From positions 248,001 to 312,000 of the forward strand of contig NZ_CP035730.1 in NCBI RefSeq assembly GCF_012222305.1: a stretch of DNA of 64,000 nt, written 5' to 3'. Within the stretch, counting starts at the first letter, position 1; each line of letters opens with the position of its first letter. The stretch comes from Sulfolobus sp. S-194 (lineage in GTDB: Archaea > Thermoproteota > Thermoprotei_A > Sulfolobales > Sulfolobaceae). Both the position numbers and the translations under genes were made by a program. Under the pieces are notes generated by a model that did no database searches, was not told the origin of the DNA, and worked only from the letters and a program-made list of their open reading frames with translations. Positions 36,266 to 45,549 of the stretch are shown one piece after another.

Positions 36266-37538
36266 TTTTAAGTCCTATTGAGGTCTCTTCTAAGGACTTT
36301 TTCTTAGTTTCTTTAGCCATGAGTAGGGATATTATAAATGCTAAAGTGCAAACAATTCCAAATACTAATAAGGAAGCTGAGAATCCTAATAATTTAGTCA
36401 TTGTAGGGAAGCATGTTACACCTAAAACTGCACCTATTCTGCTAATGGAAGTTGCGAAACCTTGCCCACTAGATCTAACTGAGGTAGGAAAGACCTCAGT
36501 TGGATAGAATAACGTTACTGCACCTGCCCATTGTTCTAAGGCCACAAATGACATGAAATAAGGTACTAAAAGAGTTCCCGTAATCTTAATTAATCCTCCC
36601 AGGATTAGTAGGAGAGCCATAGAACCTAATCCCACTAAAAGGACCACTCTCCTACCTAAGGAATCAATGAAGAATTCTGCAATTATATAACCTATTATAG
36701 CTCCTATACCTATTAACATAGTACCATAAAGTACTTCGTAATTTGAAGGAAAAGCAAATTGCCTTAATATAAATGGGTAATAAAGTCCTATTCCATAAGA
36801 AGCTACATCAAAGAGAAACCATACACTAGAGACAAAGATAGTAACATATAATACTTCTCCCTTAAATAAGTCCATATAGCCCTTAACTCCCTTATTTTCA
36901 TCCTCTTGTCTGGGTAAATTACTGTCCTTTATAATTCCCTTAGAGATTAACCATCTCGGTGATTCGCTGAGACGTATTCTGATCAGAATTATAGGAATAG
37001 ATATTATAGCCCCAACTAAGAATACCCACCTCCAAAAATAAGGTCCTAACGGTAAGAAAAATAGCGTAACTAAGGCTGAGAGAAGAGTTCCTATCCAATA
37101 CATGGATACGCTACCAGTTAGATATCTTCCCCTACTAGTTGAGGGAGAGAACTCAGCCATTAGAGTACTACTAACTGGATAATCACCTCCTATTCCTACT
37201 CCCAAAAGCACTCTTGAAATAAAAAGTTCGATGAAGTTTTGGGATAATACTGAAGTTAATCCAAACACTGCAAAAAAGATTAAATCTATGCCCATTATCC
37301 TGCTCCTTCCCATCTTATCTGATAACCATCCAAATAATATAGCCCCAAATATCATACCTATTAACGACGCTGATGAGACTAGTCCAGTTTGTATTGATGT
37401 TAATTTAAATTCATTTGCGATAAAATAAACAGCGAAAGATATTACGGATAAATCATATCCGTCTAGAAAGAAGCCTGCAGATGAGACAAAGAATGATTTA
37501 GCCTTAATACTAATGGGAACATTATCGAAATATCCCAT
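36258..37538 (-). CDS. MFS transporter (sugar-acid/metabolite type)
   Basis: The start chosen is the ATG at 37538 (426 residues), 27 bp from the minus-strand TATA at 37561-37568; the longer frame opens with GTG at 37577. It has 12 predicted membrane segments, [16 protein letters not shown] in the loop between segments 2 and 3, and [24 protein letters not shown], typical of the sugar/aromatic-acid MFS transporters. It is divergent from the enolase-superfamily gene and converges on the amidohydrolase, which suggests all three handle one substrate. Confidence 0.9.
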   Translation of the reverse strand: MGYFDNVPISIKAKSFFVSSAGFFLDGYDLSVISFAVYFIANEFKLTSIQTGLVSSASLIGMIFGAILFGWLSDKMGRSRIMGIDLIFFAVFGLTSVLSQNFIELFISRVLLGVGIGGDYPVSSTLMAEFSPSTSRGRYLTGSVSMYWIGTLLSALVTLFFLPLGPYFWRWVFLVGAIISIPIILIRIRLSESPRWLISKGIIKDSNLPRQEDENKGVKGYMDLFKGEVLYVTIFVSSVWFLFDVASYGIGLYYPFILRQFAFPSNYEVLYGTMLIGIGAIIGYIIAEFFIDSLGRRVVLLVGLGSMALLLILGGLIKITGTLLVPYFMSFVALEQWAGAVTLFYPTEVFPTSVRSSGQGFATSISRIGAVLGVTCFPTMTKLLGFSASLLVFGIVCTLAFIISLLMAKETKKKSLEETSIGLKTI

Positions 37539-37646
37539 AATTGTATTAACGATAAATGAAATTAAAAGTTTACTCACTTATAGTTAACTGATATATTAAA
37601 AGATTTATCGAAAAGCTTAATTTTTACGAATGTTAAGAAATTAGTG

Positions 37647-38759
37647 ATGAAAATAAGCGATATTAAAACGTATAATGTTAAAATACCGTTAAGAGAGCCT
37701 ATACAATTCTCATGGGAACCATTTCCTAATACCTACTTTGAATTTATGTTAATAGAAGTTGTAAATAGTAAGGGTACTAAAGGATATTCTGCAACACAGT
37801 TTACAGCTCAGACTAAAGTTGCAATAGAGGGTCTAAAACAGTTATTGAAAGGAGTAGATGTAGAGGACTTCTTAGCTAATGACCGACTTCTGGAATTAGG
37901 TAGCTGGTTTTTCGGAAGGGTGGGTGCTATTGAGGTAGCTCTATGGGACCTCTTAGCTAAGGAAGAGAACTTACCATTATATAAACTATTTAGGGGGAAT
38001 AGAAAAAGAATTAGGATATATGCTAGTACTGGAAGATTAGCTAAAAGCGAAGAAATCATTAATTTAATTAAAAAATATTACGATATGGGCATTGAAGTCG
38101 TTAAAATAAGGTTTCATAGAATTAATATAAATGATGATTTAGACATAGTTAAAGAAATCAGAAAGGAGTTTGGAGAACAAGTCAAAATTGCAGTAGATGC
38201 TAATCAAGCTTGGGGACTAGTTCCCCCGTTCTGGAATAGATACGATGCGTTAAAGGCAGCTAAGGAGTTAGAGAGATATAACATAGAATGGTTAGAGGAA
38301 CCTCTTTTTAAGGACGACATAGAAGGTTATGCATGGTTAAGAAGAAATACTAATATCAAGATAGCTGCTGGAGAACTAGAGCATAACTTCTGGATATTTA
38401 AAAAGTTTATTGAAGAGAACGCTTTGGACATAGTTCAGGCTGACGTAATCTACTCTAATGGAATTGGTGAATGTGTTAAAATAGCCTTAATGGCTCAAGC
38501 TAATGGCTTATTATTCTTGCCCCATGCATGGGATCCAGGGTTAGGATGGTTAGCTAATTTGCATTTAGTCGCAAGCTTACCAGAAAATTTGACCCCTTAT
38601 TTAGAAACACCTTTAGATCCATTATGGTGGTTTATTGATGTAATTCAATTTGCCTTTAAGGAAGGAATAGAAATAGAGAACGGTTATGTAAAAGTACCAG
38701 AAAAAGAGGGACTTGGAATTGAATTAGATATTGAAAAAATTAAAAAATTCATTACATAA
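37647..38759 (+). CDS. Enolase-superfamily enzyme, mandelate-racemase type
   Basis: The start chosen is the ATG at 37647, about 27 bp after a TATA-like CTTAATTTTT; a GTG precedes it by one codon. It has 370 residues. The N-terminal capping domain is followed by a barrel with VVKIRFHR (K-x-R base motif), IAVDANQAW, WLEEPLF and IAAGELEHN for the metal ligands, QADVIYSNGIGE, and LPHAWDPGLGWLANLH with the histidine of the mandelate-racemase group. Many such enzymes dehydrate sugar acids. It abuts the convergent ligase stop. With the divergent MFS gene and amidohydrolase, a sugar-acid or lactone substrate is plausible. Confidence 0.9.
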   Translation: MKISDIKTYNVKIPLREPIQFSWEPFPNTYFEFMLIEVVNSKGTKGYSATQFTAQTKVAIEGLKQLLKGVDVEDFLANDRLLELGSWFFGRVGAIEVALWDLLAKEENLPLYKLFRGNRKRIRIYASTGRLAKSEEIINLIKKYYDMGIEVVKIRFHRININDDLDIVKEIRKEFGEQVKIAVDANQAWGLVPPFWNRYDALKAAKELERYNIEWLEEPLFKDDIEGYAWLRRNTNIKIAAGELEHNFWIFKKFIEENALDIVQADVIYSNGIGECVKIALMAQANGLLFLPHAWDPGLGWLANLHLVASLPENLTPYLETPLDPLWWFIDVIQFAFKEGIEIENGYVKVPEKEGLGIELDIEKIKKFIT

Positions 38760-40442
38760 TTATTTTTGGATTAAAATATTTGAATACTTGTCTCTTAAAA
38801 CTTTCTTATCTGTCTTTCCCGTGCTAGTTTTAGGTAACTCTCCCTCTAAAATTATAACCTTATCTGGGATCCACCATTTAGGAATAACGCCTTGATTCAC
38901 GAATTTATTTAAATGTTGTATTATGCCATTTTCAGTTAATTTTCCCTTATATTCTTGCTTAGGAGTTACAATTGCTACCGGTCTTTCTATCCACTTTTCG
39001 TGCTTAGCGGCTATTACTGCAACTTCGGCTACCCCAGGATGTGTAGATATTAAATCCTCAATCCTAGTACTTGGTATCCACTCTCCTCCACTCTTTATAA
39101 CGTCTTTTACTCTATCTATATAAGCAATATATCCTTCTTCGTCCCAGACGGCTAAATCTCCAGTATGAAGCCAACCTCCTCTCAAACTCTCTTCTGTCTT
39201 CTTAGGATCTTTATAATACCCTCTACTCATCCATGGTGCTCTAACTATTATTTCACCCATAGTCTTCCCATCTTTAGGAACGTCTTTCATATCTGGGTCT
39301 ACAACTCTAACGAAAACTAATGGAGCCGGTCTTCCTGCTCTATATAAAATATATTCCTCTTTCTTTTCTTCTGGCCAGTTCTCCATTTTAGGTTTAAAAG
39401 TTAAACCTCCCATTAAAGGAGCAGTTTCCGTCATTCCCATTCCCTGGGATATTAATATCCCTTTCTTCTTAGCCTCCTCATATAGACCCTTAGGAATTGC
39501 TTGGCCAGCTACAATAAATTTAAATCCTCTAAGATCGTAATTAGCCAATTCTGGACTGTTAATAATTAAATAAAGCATAGTTGGGACTCCTGCAGTGTAT
39601 GTTACCCCTTCCTCTTTAATTATTCTTATAATGTGGTTCCAGTCATATCTCCCTGGATATACAGATTTCATCCCTAGTAATAAAGAAGAATAAGGAGATC
39701 CCCATCCATGAGCATGAAACAGAGGTGGTATCTGTAACCAGACATCCTTATGAGTTAAGTTTAAGGGTGGTGCATTCCACACCCCTGCATTTACTACAAT
39801 ACTGTGTAACACTATGTCCCTATGTCTGAAATACGTTCCCTTAGGTAAACTGGTGGTTCCAGAGGTAAACACTAAGGTGGCAATCGTGTTTTCGTCAAGC
39901 TCTAGAGGAGTATAGTTTGGATCTCCTTCTCTACTTAATTTCTCATATTCGTATACTTCAACATTTGGTAGCTTCACATCAATATCTTCATTCTTATCAC
40001 TCATCACTATAACCTTCTTTACCGTAGGCAACTTAGGAAGTAAGGAAGATAATAGAGGAAGGAAATCTTCGTTAGTAAATATTATCTCGTCCTCAGCTAC
40101 ATTTATAGTGTATGCCATTTCTTCTGGGGATAATCTCACATTAACTGTATGCATTACTGCTCCAGTCATAGGTATTGCATAATATAATTCTAAAAATCTA
40201 CTTGTATTCCAATCCATAACACCTATTCTAGAACTCAAATTTTCCTTATCACCTTGCTTTATCTTAAACTGGCTTAACACGCTTGCCATTCTCCTCACTC
40301 TTTCATGAAGTTTAGAATAAGTTAGTCTAACTTTAGGAGCCTTAGGCGGAGCGTAAACAATTTCTTGATCAGGATAGGCGTAAGCGGCCCATTCTATTAT
40401 CTTATCTATAGTTAATTGGTAGTCATAGATAGGACTTGCCAT
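38760..40442 (-). CDS. Acyl-CoA ligase, AMP-forming (AlkK/medium-chain type)
   Basis: A 560-residue ANL ligase. It has FTSGTTSLPKGTYFRHRD, in which serine replaces the last glycine of the P-loop, then IPPLFHAHGWGSPYS, GMGMTETAPLM, LHTGDLAVWDEEGYIAYIDR and the C-terminal LPKTSTGKTDKK with the catalytic lysine. It closely resembles the IS-disrupted ligase at 56971-59737 and the one at 18040. It is the last gene of a thiolase/DUF35/MaoC/ligase operon, which looks like a complete short beta-oxidation-type unit. Its stop is directly adjacent to that of the convergent enolase-superfamily gene. Confidence 0.92.
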   Translation of the reverse strand: MASPIYDYQLTIDKIIEWAAYAYPDQEIVYAPPKAPKVRLTYSKLHERVRRMASVLSQFKIKQGDKENLSSRIGVMDWNTSRFLELYYAIPMTGAVMHTVNVRLSPEEMAYTINVAEDEIIFTNEDFLPLLSSLLPKLPTVKKVIVMSDKNEDIDVKLPNVEVYEYEKLSREGDPNYTPLELDENTIATLVFTSGTTSLPKGTYFRHRDIVLHSIVVNAGVWNAPPLNLTHKDVWLQIPPLFHAHGWGSPYSSLLLGMKSVYPGRYDWNHIIRIIKEEGVTYTAGVPTMLYLIINSPELANYDLRGFKFIVAGQAIPKGLYEEAKKKGILISQGMGMTETAPLMGGLTFKPKMENWPEEKKEEYILYRAGRPAPLVFVRVVDPDMKDVPKDGKTMGEIIVRAPWMSRGYYKDPKKTEESLRGGWLHTGDLAVWDEEGYIAYIDRVKDVIKSGGEWIPSTRIEDLISTHPGVAEVAVIAAKHEKWIERPVAIVTPKQEYKGKLTENGIIQHLNKFVNQGVIPKWWIPDKVIILEGELPKTSTGKTDKKVLRDKYSNILIQK

Positions 40443-40511
40443 ATTGTCTCAAAAAAATATTTGATTTAACTTATTTAAAAAGTTTATTAGACATAGAATC
40501 GATATTTTTAT

Positions 40512-40970
40512 TTAATATATTCTTACCCTTGAAACTAAAAGTTTAGACTCAGATTCTACTACAATTTCGTTATTTTGGTTTTTTATAAGGGATCTTATTG
40601 TTACTACACCACCATTGTACTTTTCGACTGGTTTTTTATCTATTACCTCAGCCTCTCCATAAATTGTATCACCAACCCTAACAGGTTTTAGGAATTTAGT
40701 ATGCATTTCTAGAAATGCTATTGCTGTGCCAGCAACTAACATACCCATATGTCCAGAAAGCAAAGTTATAGTTAATAATCCATGAGCTATTCTACTTCCA
40801 AACACAGTTTTCTTAGCGAAGACATCATCTACATGTAAAGGATTAAAATCACCACTTAATCCTGCAAAAAGAACTATATGAGCATCTGTTACTGTTATCC
40901 TAGGAGATACGAATTTCATCCCTATTTCGAAATCGTCGAAAGTTAGAGGTAGTGTTTTATTTGAGGACAT
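40512..40970 (-). CDS. MaoC-type hotdog dehydratase
   Basis: A 152-residue MaoC-like hydratase. It has LTFDDFEIGMKFVSPRITVTDAHIVLFAGLSGDFNPLHVDD with the D-x-N-x-x-H hydratase motif intact (GDFNPLH), and IAHGLLTITLLSGHMG. It should hydrate 2-enoyl-CoA to (R)-3-hydroxyacyl-CoA. It sits between the DUF35 protein (80 nt upstream) and the acyl-CoA ligase (69 nt downstream) on the same strand. Unlike the MaoC protein at 21352, it keeps the catalytic aspartate. Confidence 0.92.
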   Translation of the reverse strand: MSSNKTLPLTFDDFEIGMKFVSPRITVTDAHIVLFAGLSGDFNPLHVDDVFAKKTVFGSRIAHGLLTITLLSGHMGMLVAGTAIAFLEMHTKFLKPVRVGDTIYGEAEVIDKKPVEKYNGGVVTIRSLIKNQNNEIVVESESKLLVSRVRIY

Positions 40971-41050
40971 ATTTATAAAATATAAAAATCGTTTAATAAA
41001 CTTTTCTATTGTAACTGGATTTTCAAAAAATAATATATAAATTAAAAAAC

Positions 41051-41605
41051 TTACTGGATTTTTCTTAACTCATATGTGAAATAACCCTCGGGTTCTCTCT
41101 TCGTTATATTTACCTTTACCTTCATTCCAACTTTTACGTCTTCAGGTTTTTCATTAACCCACGCTAAAATATTTATTCCCTCTTTCAGCCTTGCTATACC
41201 AACTATGTAGTCTTGATAGTGCATGAAACTAACTGGTTTCACAGTTATGATCGTGTAAGTTAATAGTTCACCTTCCCCAGAGAGCTCTATAACATCAAGA
41301 CCAGATACTTTACACTTAGTACAGTCATCTTGAGGAGGGAAGTATATTGAACCGCATTTAGGACATTTAGTTCCTATAATTTTTCCCTTAGATAACTGGT
41401 CAAAAAACTTATATATTCTCCCTATAGGAATCATAAATCTCTGTGTTAACTCTCTAACGTCTACCCAAAGAAGATTGTTAGTCTTTAAATCTCTCATTAT
41501 AGGCATTCCACTGTTCTTAATTAGTAGATCTATCTGTTCTAAAGCCTTTTTATCGATTTCATTAAATTGTCTCTCTTTAATCTCAGTAACGCCCATTACT
41601 ATCAC
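41051..41605 (-). CDS. DUF35 OB-fold zinc-ribbon protein, thiolase partner
   Basis: A 184-residue protein. An N-terminal helical extension of about 80 residues is followed by a zinc ribbon (CPKCGSIYFPPQDDCTKC) and an OB fold ending KEGINILAWVNEKPEDVKVGMKVKV. In archaea, DUF35 proteins bind thiolases and HMG-CoA synthase and are thought to channel CoA esters. The frame opens with GTG at 41605, overlapping the thiolase stop by 4 nt; an ATG at 41596 is an alternative. The overlap implies translational coupling with the thiolase. Confidence 0.92.
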   Translation of the reverse strand: MIVMGVTEIKERQFNEIDKKALEQIDLLIKNSGMPIMRDLKTNNLLWVDVRELTQRFMIPIGRIYKFFDQLSKGKIIGTKCPKCGSIYFPPQDDCTKCKVSGLDVIELSGEGELLTYTIITVKPVSFMHYQDYIVGIARLKEGINILAWVNEKPEDVKVGMKVKVNITKREPEGYFTYELRKIQ

Positions 41606-42789
41606 GCTGAAGGCTTCTTTAAGGAGAATATTGTTACGTATGCATAGTGTCCAGTTCCTCCTACATTATGTGTTATTCCCATACCGTTCTTCACCTCAAC
41701 TTGTGTTCCTTTGTGTGCTCTGTATAGTAGTTGCCTAGCTATTGATACTGCCATGCTTACCCCAGTTGCCCCTATTGGGTGTCCCTTTGCTTTCAACCCT
41801 CCATCAACGTTTACTGGTATTTTCCCTCCTATGTATGTTTGTTCTTCTCTAGCTAGTAAATGTCCTTCTCCCCTTTTTGCAAATCCCAAGTCCTCATATG
41901 CCATTATTTCAGCAATAGTAAAACAATCGTGAACCTCTGCAACGTCGAAATACCTCCAGCTATTTTCGAAATCAATCTTAGCCTTCTTATAAGCTTCTTC
42001 AGTAGCTAATCTTGCAGCATCTATTGATATGAAATCGTCTCTCTTAGATAAATTAGCTGTTCCAGATTTAAATCCTTGTGAGGCTACCCATACTGGAGAG
42101 TCTGTTATTTTTTTAGCCACTTCTTCTGATGCTAATATTACAGCTGCAGCTCCATCAGTTATTGGACAAGCATCATATACCTTTAATGGATAAGCTACAA
42201 CTCTGGACTTCATATATTCGTCCATTTTTATTTGTTTTTGAAACATAGCATAAGGATTAAAGCTACCGTAATAGTGATTTTTAATAGCTATTTCTCCTAA
42301 ATCCTCTTCCTTCATCCCGAATTTAGCCATACGACGTGTTGCATAGAGAGCATAATACCCAGGGAAGGTTAAACCGAAATTCTCAAATTCCCAGAAATAA
42401 TTCCCAGCTCTTCCCATCATTTCCACGGCAACTAGATTAGGTGATTGGTGCATTTGTTCTGCTCCAATTACCATTGCTATTTTGGCATCTCCTGCTTTAA
42501 TTGCTTGATAAGCTATTCTTAAGGCAGCACTTCCAGTAGCGCATGCAGCTTCGACTCTCATAGTCCCTTTAGGTGCTAAATTACAGTACTCTCCTATTAC
42601 TATTGCAGAAAGTGATTCTGAACTCCATCCACCTGCATTGCCTACCACGAACATATCTATATCCTTTTGATCTAAATTAGACTCCTCTAAGGCTTGTTTT
42701 ACTGCTTCCCATGCCAGTTCTTGGAGATTAACATCTGTTCTATTCCCAAATTTACTATGACCAGTACCTACTATTGCAACATCTACCAT
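41602..42789 (-). CDS. Thiolase (SCP-x/acetyl-CoA acetyltransferase type)
   Basis: A 395-residue thiolase with its catalytic set: the nucleophilic cysteine at position 83 in VEAACATGSAAL, HDCFTIAE, and GGLKAKGHPIGATG with the catalytic histidine. It should cleave 3-ketoacyl-CoA or condense acetyl-CoA units. It leads an operon with DUF35, MaoC and an acyl-CoA ligase on the minus strand and is divergent from a second thiolase-fold gene at 42943, which lacks these residues. The 153-bp gap holds both promoters. Confidence 0.94.
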   Translation of the reverse strand: MVDVAIVGTGHSKFGNRTDVNLQELAWEAVKQALEESNLDQKDIDMFVVGNAGGWSSESLSAIVIGEYCNLAPKGTMRVEAACATGSAALRIAYQAIKAGDAKIAMVIGAEQMHQSPNLVAVEMMGRAGNYFWEFENFGLTFPGYYALYATRRMAKFGMKEEDLGEIAIKNHYYGSFNPYAMFQKQIKMDEYMKSRVVAYPLKVYDACPITDGAAAVILASEEVAKKITDSPVWVASQGFKSGTANLSKRDDFISIDAARLATEEAYKKAKIDFENSWRYFDVAEVHDCFTIAEIMAYEDLGFAKRGEGHLLAREEQTYIGGKIPVNVDGGLKAKGHPIGATGVSMAVSIARQLLYRAHKGTQVEVKNGMGITHNVGGTGHYAYVTIFSLKKPSA

Positions 42790-42942
42790 GATTATATATT
42801 TGTGTTAACTTCCTAATTAACTTTTCGTTGTTTCATAATATAAATTTTATTTTAAGTTAATTTTATGAAGATATATCCTAAAACCATAAATATCCTAAAA
42901 GTTTTTTAAGCTATTAATTATACACTCTAATAGTGGTATCAG

Positions 42943-44112
42943 ATGTTATTGGGTTTTTCGAGTAGATATGAAAAAGTATATCAAGGTTCAGTACTTGACT
43001 TAATAGCAGAAACTGTAAAGGAAGCTTTAGATATGGCTAAACTAGAACCTAAGGATATAGATGGAATCATAACTAGCTGGTTACCATGGATTTTCGATAG
43101 TACTTTAGCAATAGGCTTCCCGGAGAATTATATTAGTGAGTATATAGGAATAAGGCCAAAATTTACAGATTTAGTTCAATATGGAGGAGCTTCTGCTGTG
43201 GAAATGTTTTATAGAGCATATAAGGCAGTAAAAAGCGGTGAGGCAGATAGAGTTTTATGTATAATAGGAGGTAAGGGGACTTTAATGAAAAAACAATTGA
43301 GAGAAGGAGGATTAGAGAGACTTTCAGAAGTTGAGCTACTAAATATATTAAGAAATAATCCCTTCGACGAATTCATAAGAGTATACCAAGATATGGATCC
43401 TATATCTTTTTACGCAATGGTTGCTGCTAGACACTCGAAATTATATGGAACTACTGATGAACAAAGAGCCCTATTAGCCGTTCAGCAGAGATACAATGCA
43501 AACTCTAATGAGAGGGCTTTATTTAGGGGTCCTCTTACAGTTAAAGATGTTATAAATTCGCGAGTAGTATCAACTCCTCTTCATCTTCTTGAAATAACTT
43601 ATCCTATAGATGGCGTTTTAGCCTTCATAGTAGGTAAGGGAATTTCACAGCTAAGGTCAATGGATGTAATATCCTATGGAGATGCAGTGTGGCCAGAATT
43701 TTTCGCCGAAAGGGATGTAGACATTGTTTATACTCCTACAATAGAGAGTGCTAAAAAGATAGATTTCAATTTAAATAAAATTGATGCTTTCGAAATATAT
43801 GATGCTTTTACAATAATGGTGTTAACTGAGCTAGAAGATTTGGGCTTAACCGAAAAAGGAAAAATAGGAAAATTCATAGAGGAAAATGATCTGACGATAA
43901 AGGGTAACATACCAGTTAATACTGGAGGTGGGAGTTTAAACATGGGACAGCCTGCATATATGAGCGGGATAATTATACTTGAAGAAGCGTTCTTACAATT
44001 TAATGACATGGCTAAAGGACATCAAGTGAATGGAGCTGATTATATATTAGTTAATGGTTTAGGGGGTTGGAATACACACGCTACTACGTTAGTAATAGGT
44101 GAGAAAAGATGA
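42943..44112 (+). CDS. Thiolase-fold protein lacking catalytic residues
   Basis: A 389-residue protein that aligns with the thiolase on the opposite strand but has lost the active site: the cysteine position is occupied by Gln79 (VQYGGASAVEM in place of the ACATGSAAL context), HDCF has become YDAF, and GHPIGATG is GQPAYMSG. The fold, the dimer helix YKAVKSGEADRV and GKIPVN-like GNIPVNTGGGSLN remain. It may be a regulatory or scaffolding subunit, or have a different reaction: a Cys-to-Gln change turns polyketide ketosynthases into decarboxylases (KSQ), but that is only an analogy. It overlaps its own DUF35 partner by 4 nt. Confidence 0.85.
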   Translation: MLLGFSSRYEKVYQGSVLDLIAETVKEALDMAKLEPKDIDGIITSWLPWIFDSTLAIGFPENYISEYIGIRPKFTDLVQYGGASAVEMFYRAYKAVKSGEADRVLCIIGGKGTLMKKQLREGGLERLSEVELLNILRNNPFDEFIRVYQDMDPISFYAMVAARHSKLYGTTDEQRALLAVQQRYNANSNERALFRGPLTVKDVINSRVVSTPLHLLEITYPIDGVLAFIVGKGISQLRSMDVISYGDAVWPEFFAERDVDIVYTPTIESAKKIDFNLNKIDAFEIYDAFTIMVLTELEDLGLTEKGKIGKFIEENDLTIKGNIPVNTGGGSLNMGQPAYMSGIIILEEAFLQFNDMAKGHQVNGADYILVNGLGGWNTHATTLVIGEKR

Positions 44113-44477
44113 GTTTAAATGAGATAATTCAAACCTATTATGAGTATTTTAATAAGGAGAAACTACCCTATATTAAGTGTACAAATTGCGGGTATGTGTT
44201 TTACTACCCCAGAGCAATATGCCCGAAATGTTTATCTAAGAAGCTATCAATTATGGAGAGTAAAGGAGAAGGCGAAATATACTCTGAGACTAAATTTGTT
44301 AATGAGAAAGGACAAGTTACTATAGTAGGCTTAATAAGACTTGAAGAAGGGTTTATGATTTACGCTAATATATTAACTAATAGGTTAGAAGACGTGAGTA
44401 TAAATAAGAAAGTTAAAGTAGAGTTTAAGGAGGTCATTAAGGGGCAGAAATTCCCGTTCTTTACTACTATAAGTTAA
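44109..44477 (+). CDS. DUF35 OB-fold zinc-ribbon protein, partner of the degenerate thiolase
   Basis: A 122-residue short form. It has the zinc ribbon CTNCGYVFYYPRAICPKC near residues 20-40 and the OB fold with EEGFMIYANILTNRLEDV. It lacks most of the N-terminal extension seen at 41051. It overlaps the degenerate thiolase gene by 4 nt, so the two are translated together. Preservation of this pair argues that the thiolase-fold protein is a working protein and not a decaying gene. It converges with the metallo-hydrolase gene (11-nt overlap). Confidence 0.9.
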   Translation: MSLNEIIQTYYEYFNKEKLPYIKCTNCGYVFYYPRAICPKCLSKKLSIMESKGEGEIYSETKFVNEKGQVTIVGLIRLEEGFMIYANILTNRLEDVSINKKVKVEFKEVIKGQKFPFFTTIS

Positions 44478-45468
44478 TCTTAACGTTTTCTTTTTGTTTA
44501 ACGTACTTAATTACACCGTCACTTATCCTTTTCCTTACAGCGTTTATCTCCTCTAAATACTTCAGATGGGCTAAGGTCTCTCCCATAGCTAAGTACTTCT
44601 GAGAAGGGTCCAATTCCTCCCATCCATTATATTTCAGCTTCCATTTGATCTTAGTCGCAATTTCATAAGCTGTAAATTCTCTATTTCCCATTATTTCCAA
44701 TATTTCGTTTAACCTTTCCTCATGGTGTTTTATTAATTCCCCTATTCTCTCCTCAGTATTCTCTATAATTCTTCCGTGAGCTGGTAGAGATTTCTTTATT
44801 TCTAGCCCAGAAATTCTCTTTAGAGACTTTAGATAGTCATTTAATGGATTAGAATTCTCCTCGTATAAACTTATATTGGGTGTTATGTCAGCTAATAATG
44901 TATCTCCAGATAAGAGCAATTTATTCTCCTCATCGTAAACGCATATATGTCCAATTGTATGTCCAGGAGTGAATAAGAACCTTAAGTTATACAATAGTTG
45001 ATTATCGTTAACTGTTTCGACATTATTAAGCTCCCCTACTTTAGAGTAAATAGTAACCCTAAATCCAGAGGTGAAATTAAATGCTAAGTCTAAAAGCTGT
45101 TGAGAAGCACCATTCAATTTTAGGATTTTGATCATCTCCTCATATCTATATTTAAATCTCTTTATGAAATTATACTCTACATCACCGATTATTATTTTAA
45201 CCTTAGCTAGCTTACTTAAAAGATACGCTAAACCTATGTGATCTATGTGAAAATGCGTTACTATAATTTCATTAATATCGCTAATTTTCATACCTAAATC
45301 TTCCAATTCTTCAACTAGTGATGATATTGACCCATATGAAGGGCTTCCGGTATCGATTAATATATTTTTATCATTAAGAGTTAATAGATAGGCGTTTAAA
45401 CTTTCGATAGACAAATCCGGTAATTTAATCAAAAGTTTGAATAAATTCTTAGTTATTCTTTCTGGCAT
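44467..45468 (-). CDS. Metallo-beta-lactamase-fold hydrolase
   Basis: A 333-residue MBL-fold protein. The metal motif is VTHFHIDHIGLAYLLSK near residues 70-85; the other ligands are FTPGHTIGHICVY and LLSGDTLLADITP, with SLPAHGRIIENTEERI after them. The C-terminal ~90 residues resemble the LACTB2-type winged-helix extension (HHEERLNEILEIMGNREFTAYEIA). Family members hydrolyse thioesters, lactones or RNA; in this neighbourhood an acyl-CoA or lactone is likeliest. A minus-strand TATA (near 45490) gives a leaderless start. Confidence 0.9.
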   Translation of the reverse strand: MPERITKNLFKLLIKLPDLSIESLNAYLLTLNDKNILIDTGSPSYGSISSLVEELEDLGMKISDINEIIVTHFHIDHIGLAYLLSKLAKVKIIIGDVEYNFIKRFKYRYEEMIKILKLNGASQQLLDLAFNFTSGFRVTIYSKVGELNNVETVNDNQLLYNLRFLFTPGHTIGHICVYDEENKLLLSGDTLLADITPNISLYEENSNPLNDYLKSLKRISGLEIKKSLPAHGRIIENTEERIGELIKHHEERLNEILEIMGNREFTAYEIATKIKWKLKYNGWEELDPSQKYLAMGETLAHLKYLEEINAVRKRISDGVIKYVKQKENVKINL

Positions 45469-45549
45469 GAGATAATCTAATTGCTTTATTATAAATAAAT
45501 CTTTTCTTTTAAGATAAATTTATATGCTCTTATTACACCCTAGTTTATT

